Shown: positions 12,400-25,646, counted from the stretch's first letter. The stretch is DNA of 64,000 nucleotides from Branchiostoma lanceolatum (GCF_035083965.1 NC_089725.1:24375925-24439924); one strand, 5' to 3'. Notes: generated by a model from the letters alone, not told the origin. Translations and numbers: made by a program.

Positions 12400-15300
12400 A
12401 TGGCTGGACGTTTGAAGTCTTCGATCATGAGCGCCTTCAAAATGCACGGGCTGTCACTGAGGATGTAAGTTGTGGCTGTATTTATGTAAAACAAGAAATT
12501 TAAGTTAACGTCATTTTGGTAAATTTGGTTGTTGGAATCGCCCATTTCCTAAAGTTCAATGTAATGTTGTAAATGGTAGTTGGGAGGGGGGCATGGCATA
12601 AACAAGCAGCTCACGTCAGATATATTTGAAACCTCCTCGTTTGAATGTTATATATTTGTAGCTTGTTCGAATTGTGCTTACATCTTCTATGTCGGCATGT
12701 TGAGATTATGCATTCACTACCATCACAGCGATCCAATGATAATAGGAAAAAATATATTATCTTGATATCATAAATAAGTTGACCTTTGATTGTAGTATGA
12801 TGCCATCACTTATCATCACATAGTCATTTCCTTTGGTGTGCTATTTCTTTTCACTCTTGAATACCTTACATATTGAGAAATGCTGTGGCTGTTGACAGGA
12901 ACACCCTGTCAATAGTGACACATTGACAGGAACATCACTATTGACAGGGACATCCTGTCAATAATGAGAAAAAGTCTTATTGACAGGAAAATCCTGTGAA
13001 TTGCTCATGCCGCCAAAAATTTTATTGACAGGAACACCCTTAAGCCTATTAGAAAAAGAAATGCATTCATCATAGATTCTGATACCGTTACAGAGAGGCC
13101 AGTAAGTTCCTTGTTGAAGCTCTTGATCCAGTGAATGAGGTAGAGAGGGAAGAGTGGCTGGACAGGATCATTGAGGCAGTGCAGAAACAACCATGTGAGT
13201 AACAGGGTTCATTTTTGGGGTCTGACCATACAGGCCTATCATATGACATAATTTGCTCCATGTTGGATTACAACGCCAATGAGAAGCTTCTATTGAGATG
13301 AAAAGGTGTGATGACTGCGATCTCACCTGGTGACACAAGCCACAACCCAAAATTAGCAATTTCCCCGGACTGCGTATCAACATATGCTTTGTGCTGTTGG
13401 AGAGTTCTTTCGAGAAAAATGTACGATATCTGCATTTTTTTTGTTTTGCTTAGTTTTACCTTCTTGTTGAAATGTTAAGAAGTCTTGTGTTTCTTCCAGT
13501 GGAGTCTTCTATGATAGACAGAGTGACACTTGAAGCAGCTGTACAGGACTGTGTACAAGGAGGAGAGGAGGACAGGTAAATACTGTAGACCTAACATGGT
13601 AACTGTGACTTTTGAATGGCATGTTGTTATCAAAGTTGATGTCATCTATGTTGGTGTACAGCTGTGTCTTTTGCCAGCCAGTGTACTTGTCAAAATCTCC
13701 ATTGTTATTAATCTCCATTATTATTATTATCTTGCAGTGATCAGGTCTTCAGTGTGATTGATGCCTTTGACATTCCAAAGTTTGATTACAACTCAGAAAG
13801 GAAGAAGTTCATACCGTAAGTACATGACCTATCATGTGATGACGGTGTTGCACAGTACATATATGATTACATGTAAGTCAATGTTCTACGTTTCAAATCT
13901 TGCATATTAACTTTCTTTCAATATCATGCATGCGTTTTCAACAGATCAGTTATCTTAGCTTTATGAACATTTGAAAGTGTTAAGTCTTTCAGATTTGTGT
14001 TTCGTGCTTTTTGTTATGCACCATTACTGGGCTAGGGGTGACAGTCTTCTTTATTTCACAGCTCTACAGCACTAAGAAGCCTACATGGTCAGGCTACAGA
14101 CAAGGCTCAACTCTTCAGGGACAGATATACTGTCCTGTTTCAGGTTAGCACCATGACATAGTTATACACTACAGTAACTCTGTTTCCTCCTATCAGTATC
14201 CACCAGTGTTGCTGCTGGTTGTGTTGAATATGTAACTGATTTATAACATTCAATCTCTTGAAGTTATTATTAAGCTTTATGCATTCTGTTCAAGTTAAGT
14301 TATGTATTCCAACAGAGAACCTCCAGACACGAGTTGTTTACACCTGCTGTCATGGGAGCCAACCCTGAACACCAGACAAAGAAGTTCCAGGTAAAAAAAC
14401 AGATGCTGAAAACTCATTTATTTAGTAATACCAAGGACATTATATAATACTGGTAGATATATTTGGTTGGTCAACAGTGTGAAAACAATGACGATTTCAA
14501 AAGGGGGCCACCAGAGCTTTGCACATCTATCGAATTTGATACACGTACTTGTAGCATAGTTATGTAGATGGTACTGATGTTGTAACAAGTATTTATATTT
14601 GATTCTGCTGATTCATTATAGTGTTATTGCTATTGATAGTTGAGACCAGTGGAGTACCTCCTAGGAAGCGTTGCCAAGCTGGGAGAAATCATCGTGCTGG
14701 GCATGGTCACACAGCTCAAGCCTGGCAGCTACTACCTGGAGGATCCTACTGGAGCGGTCAAGATGGACCTCAGTCAAACTATATCCTTTTCTTGTGGTAC
14801 AAGTGTACATTATTTGTTAGTTGTGTATTATATGTGAGATGATAGTCATGACAATCATGAGATCCAGGGTTGCACACCAAATATGCATGTATCCCCGCTT
14901 AGAAATACCAATGGTTGGTTGGTCAATTCAGTGATGCAATGAATAGAATATTTGAACCATCCTTAACCACTCTGTACAACTTTCACAACGGCTTGTTCAC
15001 AGAGAACTGCTTTGTTCTTGCTGAAGGTGAGTAGTTTGAGTTCAAGACTTAAGAATTCGTTACCTTGTGCTCTGTCATCTCAAAATTTTTGTGCAAAACA
15101 CATGTCATATTTTGAAGTGAAAATAACCTCCATATTGTTTTTCAGGATGGTATGAAGACCAGGTTTTCCATGTAACTGCCTTTGGCTTTCCCCCACCCGA
15201 ACCTGCAAAGACGACAAGGTACAGTATAAAGACAGCCCCTGCAGCAATGTAACAATACAAGCATTACAAAAACAGTAACCAGTTAAGGGCAAGTTTAACG

Positions 15301-18113
15301 ATCATTCAGTCATCTTAATTTATGTCATATTCCATACAGAAGATAAAACATTGTAAAAGCTAGAAAAATGTGGAAGAGTATCTGGAATGTGTTGGGAATT
15401 CACAACTTACTGTTATCTGCAGAGCCTACTTTGGAAACATCAATTTCTTTGGTGGTCCATCTGCAACATGTGCCAAGGCCTCCACGAAGTTGAGAGTGAT
15501 GGAGAGAGAGAATGAAGATGCTATGATTGTTTTCCTCTCAGATGTCTGGCTTGATGATTCAAAGGTGTGAAAGTTTTGTTTTACCACAGTTTCTATAGAT
15601 ATAATTGATTAATATTTGGCGTTGCCATGTTTTCTGGTGTTCTGCCATTGCTTTTTCTGTTGAAGGCATCCTTTTCCCATAACAACTTGTATGGTTTAAA
15701 AGATAGATATTTATTTCATCATCATTCACAGCAATTGATAAAAGTTTTTGTGATATTCTTCAGGTGATGGAGAAGCTGAGAGTGTTGTTCACAGGCTACA
15801 GTGAGATCTGCCCAACAGCTTTTGTGCTGTGTGGAAACTTCACGTCAAGTCCATTCGGAAGTTCTCATATCAAAACACTAAAGGGTATCACTATGTACAG
15901 TTGTCCTGCTTCCAACTGGCAAGACTATGAGTTTGATTACAAGAGAATCTGTTTTGCACTGAAGACCAAGTTACTAGTCACAAGACTATCAGATGTCACT
16001 TATTCCCAGTGGATTTTCAAAGATGCTGACTTTCCTTTCCAAATCAGCACTAATCCTTTTTTTTCCAATTGTTACAGAGTCCTTTCGAGGACTGGGAAAC
16101 CTTATTGCACAGTTTCCTAGTCTAGTGGAAAGGTAAGCATTCAGTTGGTAAGATTTGATACATTCAAACTTAATATCACCTTATATAACCATGCACAGTT
16201 TACTTTGACGTAAGCCGCCTTCTGTCACAACAGTTGAAGCTCTTAGAAAAAAAGAACTGTTTGTCTACTAGTGATTTTTGTACTTTTCCTGTTCAGTTCC
16301 AGGTTCATATTTGTACCAGGAAGCCAAGACCCAGGCCCAGGAAACGTCCTGCCAAGACCAGCCATTCCTGACTGTGTGACAGAAGAACTCAGGAGGAAAG
16401 TGCCCAATGCCACATTCACCACCAACCCCTGCAGGTAACTTTTAGCATGATCTTCTGAGTCCAAGTTTGTGTCATAACTAAAAATTGTTTCAAGTTAAGA
16501 TCGATGGATATAGCATGTTCTGAATCGTTAGATTTAGCCCTGCCAAAATAGTTATAGCTGCTCTGAGATAATATTTTACTTGATGCAACATGTTGGTGCA
16601 GCCCACAAATCCTGAAAGCTACCTGTTGTTGCTCCACACAACTTCCGATGCTGAACTGTGAACTCATAAATGTATATTTAATCTAATGGTGTTTGATTGT
16701 TCAAACTTAATGCTGGCTCTGTGCAATGTTATTGATTAAACTACATGTATATTGTTCTCTTAGGATCCAGTACTGCACCCAGGAGATAGTGGTGTTCCGT
16801 GAGGACATGGTCACCAAGATGTGCCGCAACTGTGTCAAGTTTCCCACTGACAGAGACATCTCCACACATGTAAGTTTGGCTTTCAACTCAGCTTTTGATC
16901 AAACAATCGGCAATCATATTTTGATTTTTCAGGTTACAACTGCCATACATCCCTTGATCAGTGATCATTCATACAAGTTGTTTATTGATGAAGTCTGTTC
17001 GTATGGTTTCCCATCATACGGAACATCCTGGTTGTCCTGGTTTGTTACCTGCTTTCTGTGTCCAGTTACAATATGGTATGGCAGTGCTACCCATACCTAC
17101 GGAAGACTTGTCTGTTTTTTCTCAATCCAAGGCATGAGGTCTAGATTTGTCTCTCTGTATGTTACAGTTTGTGAAGACCCTGGCCTCTCAGGGGCACCTG
17201 TGTCCCCTGCCGCTGCATGTTGAGCCTGTGTACTGGGGTCACGACCACACCCTCAGGGTCTACCCTCTACCTGATGTGGTGGTGGTGGCCGACAAGTTTG
17301 ATGCCTACAGCAACACACATGTGGACTGCACGTTTGCCAATCCGGTGAGTTTGTTTAATTTATTGGTTTGGCTGTTCAGCATGCACAGCCAGGGCTGCCC
17401 AACTAGCCTGTGGCTATTACAAAGGGCTAGCCCTGCTGACAAGACATTACATGTAATTTTGACATGGACAACATAAGAAGCTATAACAATATTCTAAGTA
17501 CATGTACATAAAAAAACTTTTGTTCATACCTGTGAGTTTGCTGCACAGTTTAACACCATTACATGACACTGTAAGGTATGCATAGTGTATACATGCATAA
17601 CTTGGTACCTGACTTGTCCATGCCAAAAGCGATTCCACTGTTGCAAGTTCTGTAAAACTGCTATTTGACTGATATAATGGTCTGCATCAATGGCGGCGTA
17701 AGCCTGGAATCATTGACTCACTTGGCTGTAATAGTTATACAAGGTGGACAAAAACACCCTTTTCTCATGTCTATGATACAAGGAGTATATGTAACTATAT
17801 TTGATATACATTTTGTAATTGCTTTTTTTATTTCAGGGTTCTTTTGCATGTAATGATGCAGTTTTCAAGGTGTACTATCCAGCAACCAGGCAAATGGAAG
17901 ACAGGTATTTGAAAAGATTTTACTGGTAACCTTTCTTATTGCATTAGATCTAACATTCTCTCTGATGATGACTGCTTTGTTTGTTTATTTGAGAACAGGT
18001 TACTGTTACTGTTCATGTAAAATAGATGCACAGTGTAGGCTTAATGTCTTATTTCACTTATGAAGCATGTTAAACCAGTGTTTCTGTTTGCTTCCAGCCA
18101 AATCCGAGACTGA
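12400..18113 (+). CDS. POLE2: DNA polymerase epsilon subunit 2 (p59)
   Basis: B-subunit of leading-strand DNA polymerase epsilon. Seventeen exons: 12400-12464, 13094-13194, 13500-13575, 13738-13815, 14062-14143, 14316-14390, 14640-14780, 14978-15026, 15146-15218, 15423-15564, 15764-15884, 16078-16132, 16297-16434, 16764-16869, 17168-17344, 17837-17904 and 18098-18113. They join to 520 aa against 527 in human. The N-terminal helical domain (about 1-75) is followed by [16 protein letters not shown], the OB-fold strings LGMVTQL and [88 protein letters not shown] and [16 protein letters not shown]. The phosphoesterase-like domain is catalytically dead in this family. Intron 7 is AT-AC type. The exon 2 start (13094) was chosen because the upstream AG at 13074-13075 gives a frame stop. 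Confidence 0.97.
12892..13038. repeat. Cluster of direct and inverted TTGACAGG repeats
   Basis: TTGACAGG occurs at 12892, 12923, 12941, 12980 and 13025, with inverted CCTGTCAA at 12905 and 12954. This makes several overlapping small palindromes in POLE2 intron 1. It is probably a degenerate satellite or MITE remnant. Confidence 0.75.
14781..14977 (+). other. AT-AC, U12-type intron of POLE2
   Basis: The intron between POLE2 exons 7 and 8 starts ATATCCTTT, the exact AT-type U12 5' splice consensus. It has a branch-site-like TCCTTAAC at 14959-14966 and ends TGTAC about 11 bases later. Splicing ACT|AAC keeps phase 0 and gives [16 protein letters not shown], which aligns without gaps to human DLSKAQFHSGLYTEAC. 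No usable GT-AG alternative keeps this frame. Confidence 0.88.
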
Positions 18114-18754
18114 GCACATGCCCAGCTGTGAAGGAACATCATATAAGTTGATGTTGGTTTGTGCTTTTTGTATTTAAAAGAGTGCCTTTTTAAAGTCATG
18201 ACAAATAACTGAATGTAATCTGTGGAGGATTGTGCATTTATTCTTAATCACCTGAAATCAGAAGAACAGATGTGTACAGTGTAACAGCAAGAAGAGCAAT
18301 AAAAGTTGTATATCACAGCTATACTCTGGTACAGTGTTTTTAACTTGAGTGCTTCATGAAGAATATAAGACACCTTTTGACAAGATCAATGCAATACAAT
18401 GTACTACTAAGACTTATTTCCTGTGGTCTTTTGGTCAGTGGGTACATACATGTATATCAATATGCTTAAGATATACTAGTGGCTTGATACATTTCAGGCT
18501 GTCCATGCTAAAAGGTGGGTGCATACATTGTACATGATGGTGTTACATTACACTTTTTTGTTACACTTTTAAAAAGTGTTACACATTACTTTCAATTCAT
18601 ATAAAAGGTTGATTAACAAAGCTGACCCCTGCTTGTAATCTCCGTGGGGCCTATTGGATACTGTTTGGCCCTTTGGATACTTTGCCAATGGTAGATCTTA
18701 GAGATTACACTGCTTGGTGCCTGGTTCAGAATCATAACAGGATGGTTGGCTGTT
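18114..18754. other. Convergent POLE2/AMN 3' UTR interval
   Basis: POLE2 has a poly(A) signal AATAAA at 18298-18303. On the minus strand a matching signal (TTTATT on plus, 18237-18242) would place the AMN transcript end inside the POLE2 3' UTR. A small palindrome around ACACTTTTAAAAAGTGT lies near 18565-18582. No gene is seen. Confidence 0.5.
18298..18303 (+). terminator. POLE2 poly(A) signal AATAAA
   Basis: A canonical hexamer about 185 bases after the POLE2 stop codon. Confidence 0.75.
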
Positions 18755-21700
18755 TCAGCACTCTGCGTCCATGACCACCTCCTGTAGGTTGTCCAAACCG
18801 TATATGGGGTTCTCGATGCCCCCGTCCCTGGTGTCCCCGTCAGGAGTGGTGGGTGGGGTGGTGGTGACGGAGGCAGGGTCCATGGTGCCCGACAGGCTGG
18901 TGTCAGTGTACATGGGGTTGTCCTGTAGGAATAACCGGTGTTCAGACTTTTGTACAGAAAACGCACACGAAGCTCGCTAGTAATGAATAAGAGAAATGCA
19001 TTGAGGAAAGAGAATTTGACATAATTAAAATGCTCTTCATGAAAACCGAAAAGCCGATCCTTTCGTGATCATATGTAAGTAAATGATAGAGTCGTAGAAC
19101 TCATGACAGGAGAAATCTTGTTGAAACACTGACCTCTACAGGGTTGTCATACATGGGGTTGTTGAAGCCCTTACTGCTGCCCAGGTCTTCCACCCCGCTG
19201 TAGCTCAGGCTGAAGTGGTCAGGACTGTTCGGGTCAAAGTTTGGGTTGGAGAAGGTGGCTCCGCCCATCTCGAACTCGTTGGTGAGGCTCTTCTTCCCAT
19301 TAAAGGTCGGCATCTTGGGCATTTTCGGCATCTTTGGCAAACTCAGTTCCAGTGGGGTACTGTGGAAGGGAAATAGGAGGGAGTGCCTATTATCCAAACA
19401 AACTGATAAACATTTACAGTGGTTAGCATCTGCAACATAACTCAGTCAACTTTTGTCAATAGTGCAATCAGCTACCAATCATCTAAACTCCATTGTTGAC
19501 TTATTTATACTGTTGCCCAGTTGAAGTTCACTTAGTCTAAATGGAGTTTTGGTAACGTATGCTTAACAAGACTGCCTAAAGTTTTATAAACATACATGGT
19601 ACAATATCACTATGATAGTATGCATATCATATGTGTTAAACATGTAACTTGTAAGCCATAATAAGACTACCTTCTGCGTCTGACGAGGAAGAAGGCTACC
19701 AGGACAATGAGGAGTAGAACAATGATGACACCAATGACTATCCCTGCTATCTGTCCTCCACCCATACGGCCACCTGTCAGGAGATGAAAGAATGCAAGTT
19801 ATGCTTTTTCAAATTAGCTTTGCAATCACTGCAAATAGGTCAGCACTGACAAACCTGGTGAACCAACAAAGGTGTTTGCAGAAAACTAAAAGCAACATTG
19901 CTTAATTTCGAAGACTTAATGGCATGGCATAATGTCAGAACAAAGTGAACACCTTTACTTCCTGCAATTTGTCTATTGAGATTGATGATGACTGTGTTAT
20001 GATTTTTTATCAGTCACTATCAACTAACATCTGATGACTTTTGGTAACTTAAGAGTGATATTGTAAGCCCTTGAACCCACCTGTCTGTCCAGATGGCCCT
20101 GTTCCTTTCGTAGAAGCCTGTACATCAACAGCAGTTATCCCCAGTCCAGCTAGAACAGAGGACATGAAAGTTTTCCAAGGTTAAATAATAGAACCTTACA
20201 TACTTTGGTGTCATACTTTTAATCAGCTTAGCTTACTGTTAAGCAGCTTAGTTCGAAAGCGTAGTGGAGATTCAAAATCACACCCCTGCAAACATTGAAC
20301 ATGTATAAAGCAAACTGTTCTGTACCTGCTGGTAAGGTGTCCTTGACCTCCTGAGCCATGGCAGCAGCAGTCTGCCCGTTCTGCGTGCCTGGTGCGTCAT
20401 CCTGGAGCACAAGCTGCACCTCTCCCGCTCGGGACACCGCAGACTTGGACAGGATCGTTCGCACACCTTGATATTTGTCCTGAAAACATGACAGCTTTAT
20501 TTAGCGACCTCCAGGGCAATGTCGTTCAAAGATGCCTCAAAACAGCAAACTTCGCATTCTTATTTTCTGATGCTCCATTAGAAATCATGAAATCTTTGCC
20601 TTCTTCATGGGCCTTTTTTAAATCTTTCTTACACTTGATTTCTCATTTTCCATGTATATCTATCAACTCATTCTGTCAATTTGACTAGTTTGTTTTAAGC
20701 AAGGATTAAGCTTTTCTGTTTCTTTCAAAAGGAAATGGAAATGGTATTTCTGCAGTTCCTACCTGTTGAAGATACTGTGTTCGGATGTAGCTCTCCAAGT
20801 TTTGGAAGTTGAAATTGTCCCCATACCCAATGGTCAGGACAGCCCCTAGAAAAGACAAGGGGATCTGTAAAAAGTGTTGTTGAAATACAGTTGCTTGCAA
20901 GGAAACAATGTAAGACAATCAAGAAGCTGACATTACTGAAGTACTAAACCATTGACTAGAGGAAAGGTATGCAAAGAAATCTTTGATAACACCTTCAGCA
21001 TTTTAGCCTAGCTATCATACACCTAGTCTGTATAAAGCAAACTCCCGCTGTCCGGGGCTTTCATGGCCCCTCCCTGCTGGGGGTGGGTGCTGTTGGGCTC
21101 CTGAAGCGTGATTCAATCAAGTTAACATGCATCTGTCATTCCTCGATTTGGTAAGTACAATAGTTGCTAATGGCTGTTAGCAACACTTACCACATACGCC
21201 ACAACAGTGTCCCCTTGGGGTGGGGGGACTGTCACACTGCAGACCTCGCACCTGACATTGTACTGCAGCACAGATCACAGTCTTCATCTGGAAGAGAATG
21301 AACAGTGTCTTATAAGTACTCTCTTGATAAGGACAAGCTAGATATACATGGGTGCCAAGTCTAAAGCTTTTAGTATGTTTGTATCATAGCTGCACATGGA
21401 CATACAACAATTTGACTTAACAGAAATATGAACATAATTGAAAGATTGATACGAGCATCAAACACTTAGACGAGGTAGAAAGAAGCAGATACATACCGCA
21501 TCATTTCCACAGGCACATCCTGTGACATCGGTACAGGAGCCTCCAATGTTCACAGTAGGCCTGTCTGCTCCAGGGTTGAACTGGGACTTTCCACTGACAG
21601 TGTTCAGGAAGTCACTGAATGGATTGGTGGACGTGTATGCCTGTACAACAAACCATCACATGATAAGGATAGAAAATGCAGTACATTGAACAGTATTACA

Positions 21701-24425
21701 TGGAGCATGGTAAACGCAGGCAGCTTCAATCTGGTGTACAGGTAACAGAATAGACCATCTCTTGCTCTTTCAGTCAGTGGAATGATGCCAATAAAAGGCT
21801 GATTTTGCATTGACCTTATTTCAAGTATCAAACACGTAAAATAGTTTATTCCTGTAACCATTCATTCAATTTAATAATAAAAGATAATGTTGCTGCTCAA
21901 CTTCTCCTTGCAGATGGAAATCTGTAGCCAGGAGTCCAGCCTTCTTAGCTTTAGTCTGCTACAAAAGCTCCGCTCCTCACCCAGAAGCAGCGGAGCTTGG
22001 GTAGCGGGCTTAAGCTAAGAAGGCTGAACTCCAGGCTAGCCTATCATCGCACGCAGCTTCTAAAAAAAATGTACAGCTACCTTCCCGGCAAGGTTGAGTT
22101 TCTGTAGGCTGAGAGGCTGTGTGCCCATGTTGACCCTGTAGGAGTGGTCCTCAGGGAACAGTACTTCATCCCGCAGGTAGCTCCCTGTGGTGTCCCCGCC
22201 ACTACTGCAGGGGATCTTCTCAACGTCCAGCACACTCATCTCCTTAGACACATCACCCTGCTGTGCATCTGCCAGGGAACCGTACACCTCCCAGTTGTTG
22301 AGGTTGAACCACTCCTGGGTCTGTACCTGGAACTCAGCAAGCTGACCTGTAGAACAGAGGTAATGTTACCGGTATCACAAATACTTATAGTCAGACACAG
22401 TTTACTGACGCATGTATGTTTTTCCCTATGTTTTTACCATGCATTTGCAATTAGCCCACGGGCATGAACTTGCAACAAACTTCTTATTGAACCTTTCAAG
22501 GTTATGTACATTTTCACCTCCTCCCAGTCAACAATTTTATCATACAGACATATCAAACATGTTGTCAGGTTGTTTACTAATTTGTGTACAAGACAGTCCA
22601 GTGAACCTATGAGCTGACAGGCTAACTTGTTGAGGGATATTTGTTAGATGAAATGCAATACATTGTGTATTTTTCAGCAAAGCCAAGGGGTTCCTTCAAA
22701 ATCATCCATAAGGTGCACTGCAAATTTGCAAATTTTAACTGGAGTACTACTTATCTAAGATGCTATTTGCGAGGTAAGAGTTGATCCTGACCTGGAGTGG
22801 CACCTTGACAAGATGGGTCCACATTCGCAGGATTGGAGGGGAAGTCTATGATGACATTGGGACCAAGGATAATCTCACCAGTCATGGGAAGTGCCTGTAT
22901 TTGGTTAGGAAAGAGTGAGATCAGCAAAAACACAAAAACTAGAACTACATTGATATCAAAACAAAATTACATTCCAATGTGTATCTAAAGCTTTTCATGT
23001 ATAGTTTTATTGGAGTTGAAGTTCAATATACCTTCCCTTATTTGCAAAGGTATGCTCACATATGATGAGAGTGATCTATTAGTAAACATCATCACCTTTC
23101 ATCTTATTGAAAGGAAAGTGAACAAGTGAACCCTTCACAAAAATGGAAGACAACTGTCCTAAAAAAAAGCAACATTTCTACTTTGAGCTGAGACTTACCA
23201 ACTCTGTGATGGTGAGGTTGGACTGGATGTATACTGATACAGGCTGTGGAAAAAAAAGATAAATAAAAAACATCACTTTACATCAGCAAGTCTGATTTGT
23301 CAGATGACAAGAGCCTCCTCACTACATAAACGACATGTTAACTATGGAATACTCAATCAGTCATGTTACTTCATTTTGAGACAGACGACCAAATAAACAT
23401 AGTTTACACAAATAATGATGATACACTATTTTACACGTACCTGCACAGCTCCCAAGTTGATGGTGTCAGTAGGACAAGGTGTCCTGTTCAACCCTCCCCA
23501 GTTGTCTGCATCATTGTAGTCCGAGTACTTGATCCAACGCTTCACCAGGGCATCGCTGCTTCCAGCTGTTGTAAAAAGGAAGATCAAAGTACAAGTGGAC
23601 TGTTTGCCAACCTATATGTGCATACTTTTAGAACTAGGATCTCATTGAAACTTTTTGCAATGTCATTATTACCAAGTAAAGTTTTTAACACATATTCTGT
23701 ATCATCTGTATCTATATAGCCGGTATAACCGCCCTTCTGTGAAAAATTCCTTAATATTAGGTACTTTCTGCTTTTGTGTCAAGTCTAGTCCAACAAAAGT
23801 TCAAAGATCCCCTCATATGTATAACGACCCGTCCCTACCCACACGTGTAGCGGTCCGCCCCTCCTTGGGGATGATTGATCTAGAGCGGCCCACATGTCAA
23901 CTTGAAACAAAGAAATTCGATCTAGTTTGGCGCTGGATTATGATACGACCACCAAATGCAGATAATCCTTCTTTTAGGTATTCTTATTGTTCCCTAATGA
24001 GATTTTCCACGGATTATACATCAATAGCCCAAGCCGTGAACCTGTGAAAACGGATTACTCCGGTGTAAATGTGGCTCTAAGTGCAGTTGATTGGCCTCTT
24101 TTGTTGACTCTTTTCTTTACATAACTTCGCCACCCCCTGCTCAACACCACTTCAACAATTATCTAATTTCAGACTCTTATAGATGAATATACGCCTTTCA
24201 GTGTCCTATACAAAGAGTACAGGTGTTAAAACTCAAATTCAAGCAGATTATATGCAATCCTGAGGAAAACAACAGGAAATTCTCGACAGAAAACCCGGAC
24301 CAAAGTTCAGGTAGCGGTAGCCACTGCACAGATGGCCATGATCTAGCGACTTTCTTCGCATTATCATACCCCCAAAACTTCCACTTACCAAGTACAAGGA
24401 ACAACACAAGTATCGCCCTCATCAT
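18755..24425 (-). CDS. AMN: Amnionless, cubilin partner in endocytosis
   Basis: Type I membrane protein that traffics cubilin and drives vitamin B12/intrinsic-factor uptake in vertebrates. Thirteen exons: 24425-24389, 23565-23441, 23243-23199, 22894-22792, 22346-22081, 21640-21497, 21287-21191, 20845-20763, 20479-20326, 20149-20081, 19773-19671, 19359-19134 and 18922-18755. They join to 539 aa (human 453). Exon 1 encodes a signal peptide (MMRAILVLFLVLA). Next come KRWIKYSDYNDADNWG and a cysteine-rich stretch (CTDVTGCACGND...CAAVQCQ...GHCCGVCG). A transmembrane helix runs about 383-406 (IAGIVIGVIIVLLLIVLVAF), then an RRRR stop-transfer. The 133-residue tail carries NPMY (476-479), NPMY (486-489) and NPIY (522-525), against two FxNPxF motifs in human. 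All phases close. Confidence 0.94.
21925..22038. mobile_element. Hairpin MITE-like inverted repeat in AMN intron
   Basis: The outer arm TAGCCAGGAGTCCAGCCTTC... (21925-21952) pairs with ...GAAGGCTGAACTCCAGGCTA (22012-22038). An inner AAGCTCCGCT/AGCGGAGCTT pair (21965-21974 and 21989-21998) continues the fold. There is no ORF. Confidence 0.7.
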
Positions 24426-25646
24426 GGAGGGTTGCAGAGGAGCAGGTCACTGGTGGTTTAGATCGATGTTTGGGGAGTTTGTGGTCCCTTCCTTCCCCTC
24501 TTCTCAGAATATTTTCTGCGCGGCTCGTACCAGACACAGACGTCTGTAACTAATTACCTTGGACCGCTGCACTTTGAAGGTTGAGGGGTGAATTTCTCTA
24601 CTGTTCTTTCTGTAAATGAACAACTTTTCCCAATAACAACATTTACGTTTAGGTGATATAATACGTACATTTCTCTATGATTTGTGTGTACAAATTTATT
24701 CACCCAACTTAGTTGTCACGAAACAATGAAACATGCCAGTAAGCAAACCCCTTGCTGGGGATGGTTCTTTCTGTCCAACCAAAGTTTTAGCAAACTTTAC
24801 GCCCCTTTTTCCTCAGAGCCTAAGGTGAACAACCTGGCTTGAATAAACAGCATCCACATTGCCAAATGGTGTCCTTTCAATTTATTTAGAAAACAGAACT
24901 TAAGGGTCTGATTCAACTTCCACACTTGATACTTTTGCCAAAGTATAGTTCATAGCGGCTGGAAATGTTACAACATTTAACGTTATATTCTGTTTACCAA
25001 AACACATGTGGCTATCAATGAAATGCTGCTATTATTCAACTACAAATGATTGCTTACCTGTATGTTAGACCAAGGAGGTTCCTTGGTTAGACCTTACATA
25101 TTGAGAATTGGTACATACCAGTAATAAAACACACTGTCAGATGACTCTTGAAATTCTTTATTCCTTCACTCTGAACTTAGGATACTTTATTTCCTCCATT
25201 TAACTAACATATATATAACTCACAATATAACTACATTGCACACTGTGATGTTTTCCTTGTAAAGGACATTATTTAGTGTAATGTGGGAAGTTGGACAACA
25301 TAGTGTTCTATGGCAGTAACATATCTATATCAAAAAGTTAATCCAGGAACATGCGTAGGCATCAGAAGGGCAGAGATAATTGCATGGGGCAATGTCCTTT
25401 GAAGGAATTGTTTCTGTCAGTTACACTCCACTGTATCCCATGGTTTAGGGGTAATGTGTACTGTACACATTGAGGAAGTTTAGGGGGCATGCATCAGATT
25501 TGTCAGTTTTGCTGTTCAAAACATGATGGCAAATACAAATGTAGTTGCAACCTTTCTCCACCAAACTTTAAAATAAGTCCTGGGGCATATTTTCCTGTGT
25601 ACAAGTAAAGCCCTTCTTTCATGAGCTGGAAGGATGGAGTGGTACT
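24426..25646. other. Interval between AMN start and B3GALNT2 stop
   Basis: It holds the AMN promoter and 5' UTR and the B3GALNT2 3' UTR. A candidate B3GALNT2 poly(A) signal (TTTATT on plus) is at 25157-25162, about 490 bases after its stop. A short palindrome ACCAAGGA-GGT-TCCTTGGT lies at about 25069-25087. No further gene was recognised. Confidence 0.5.

Noticed and set aside
13076-13093. Upstream acceptor (ATAG at 13072-13075) for POLE2 exon 2
   Set aside because: Using it puts TGA in frame two codons later; the CAG at 13091-13093 gives [15 protein letters not shown], matching the family.
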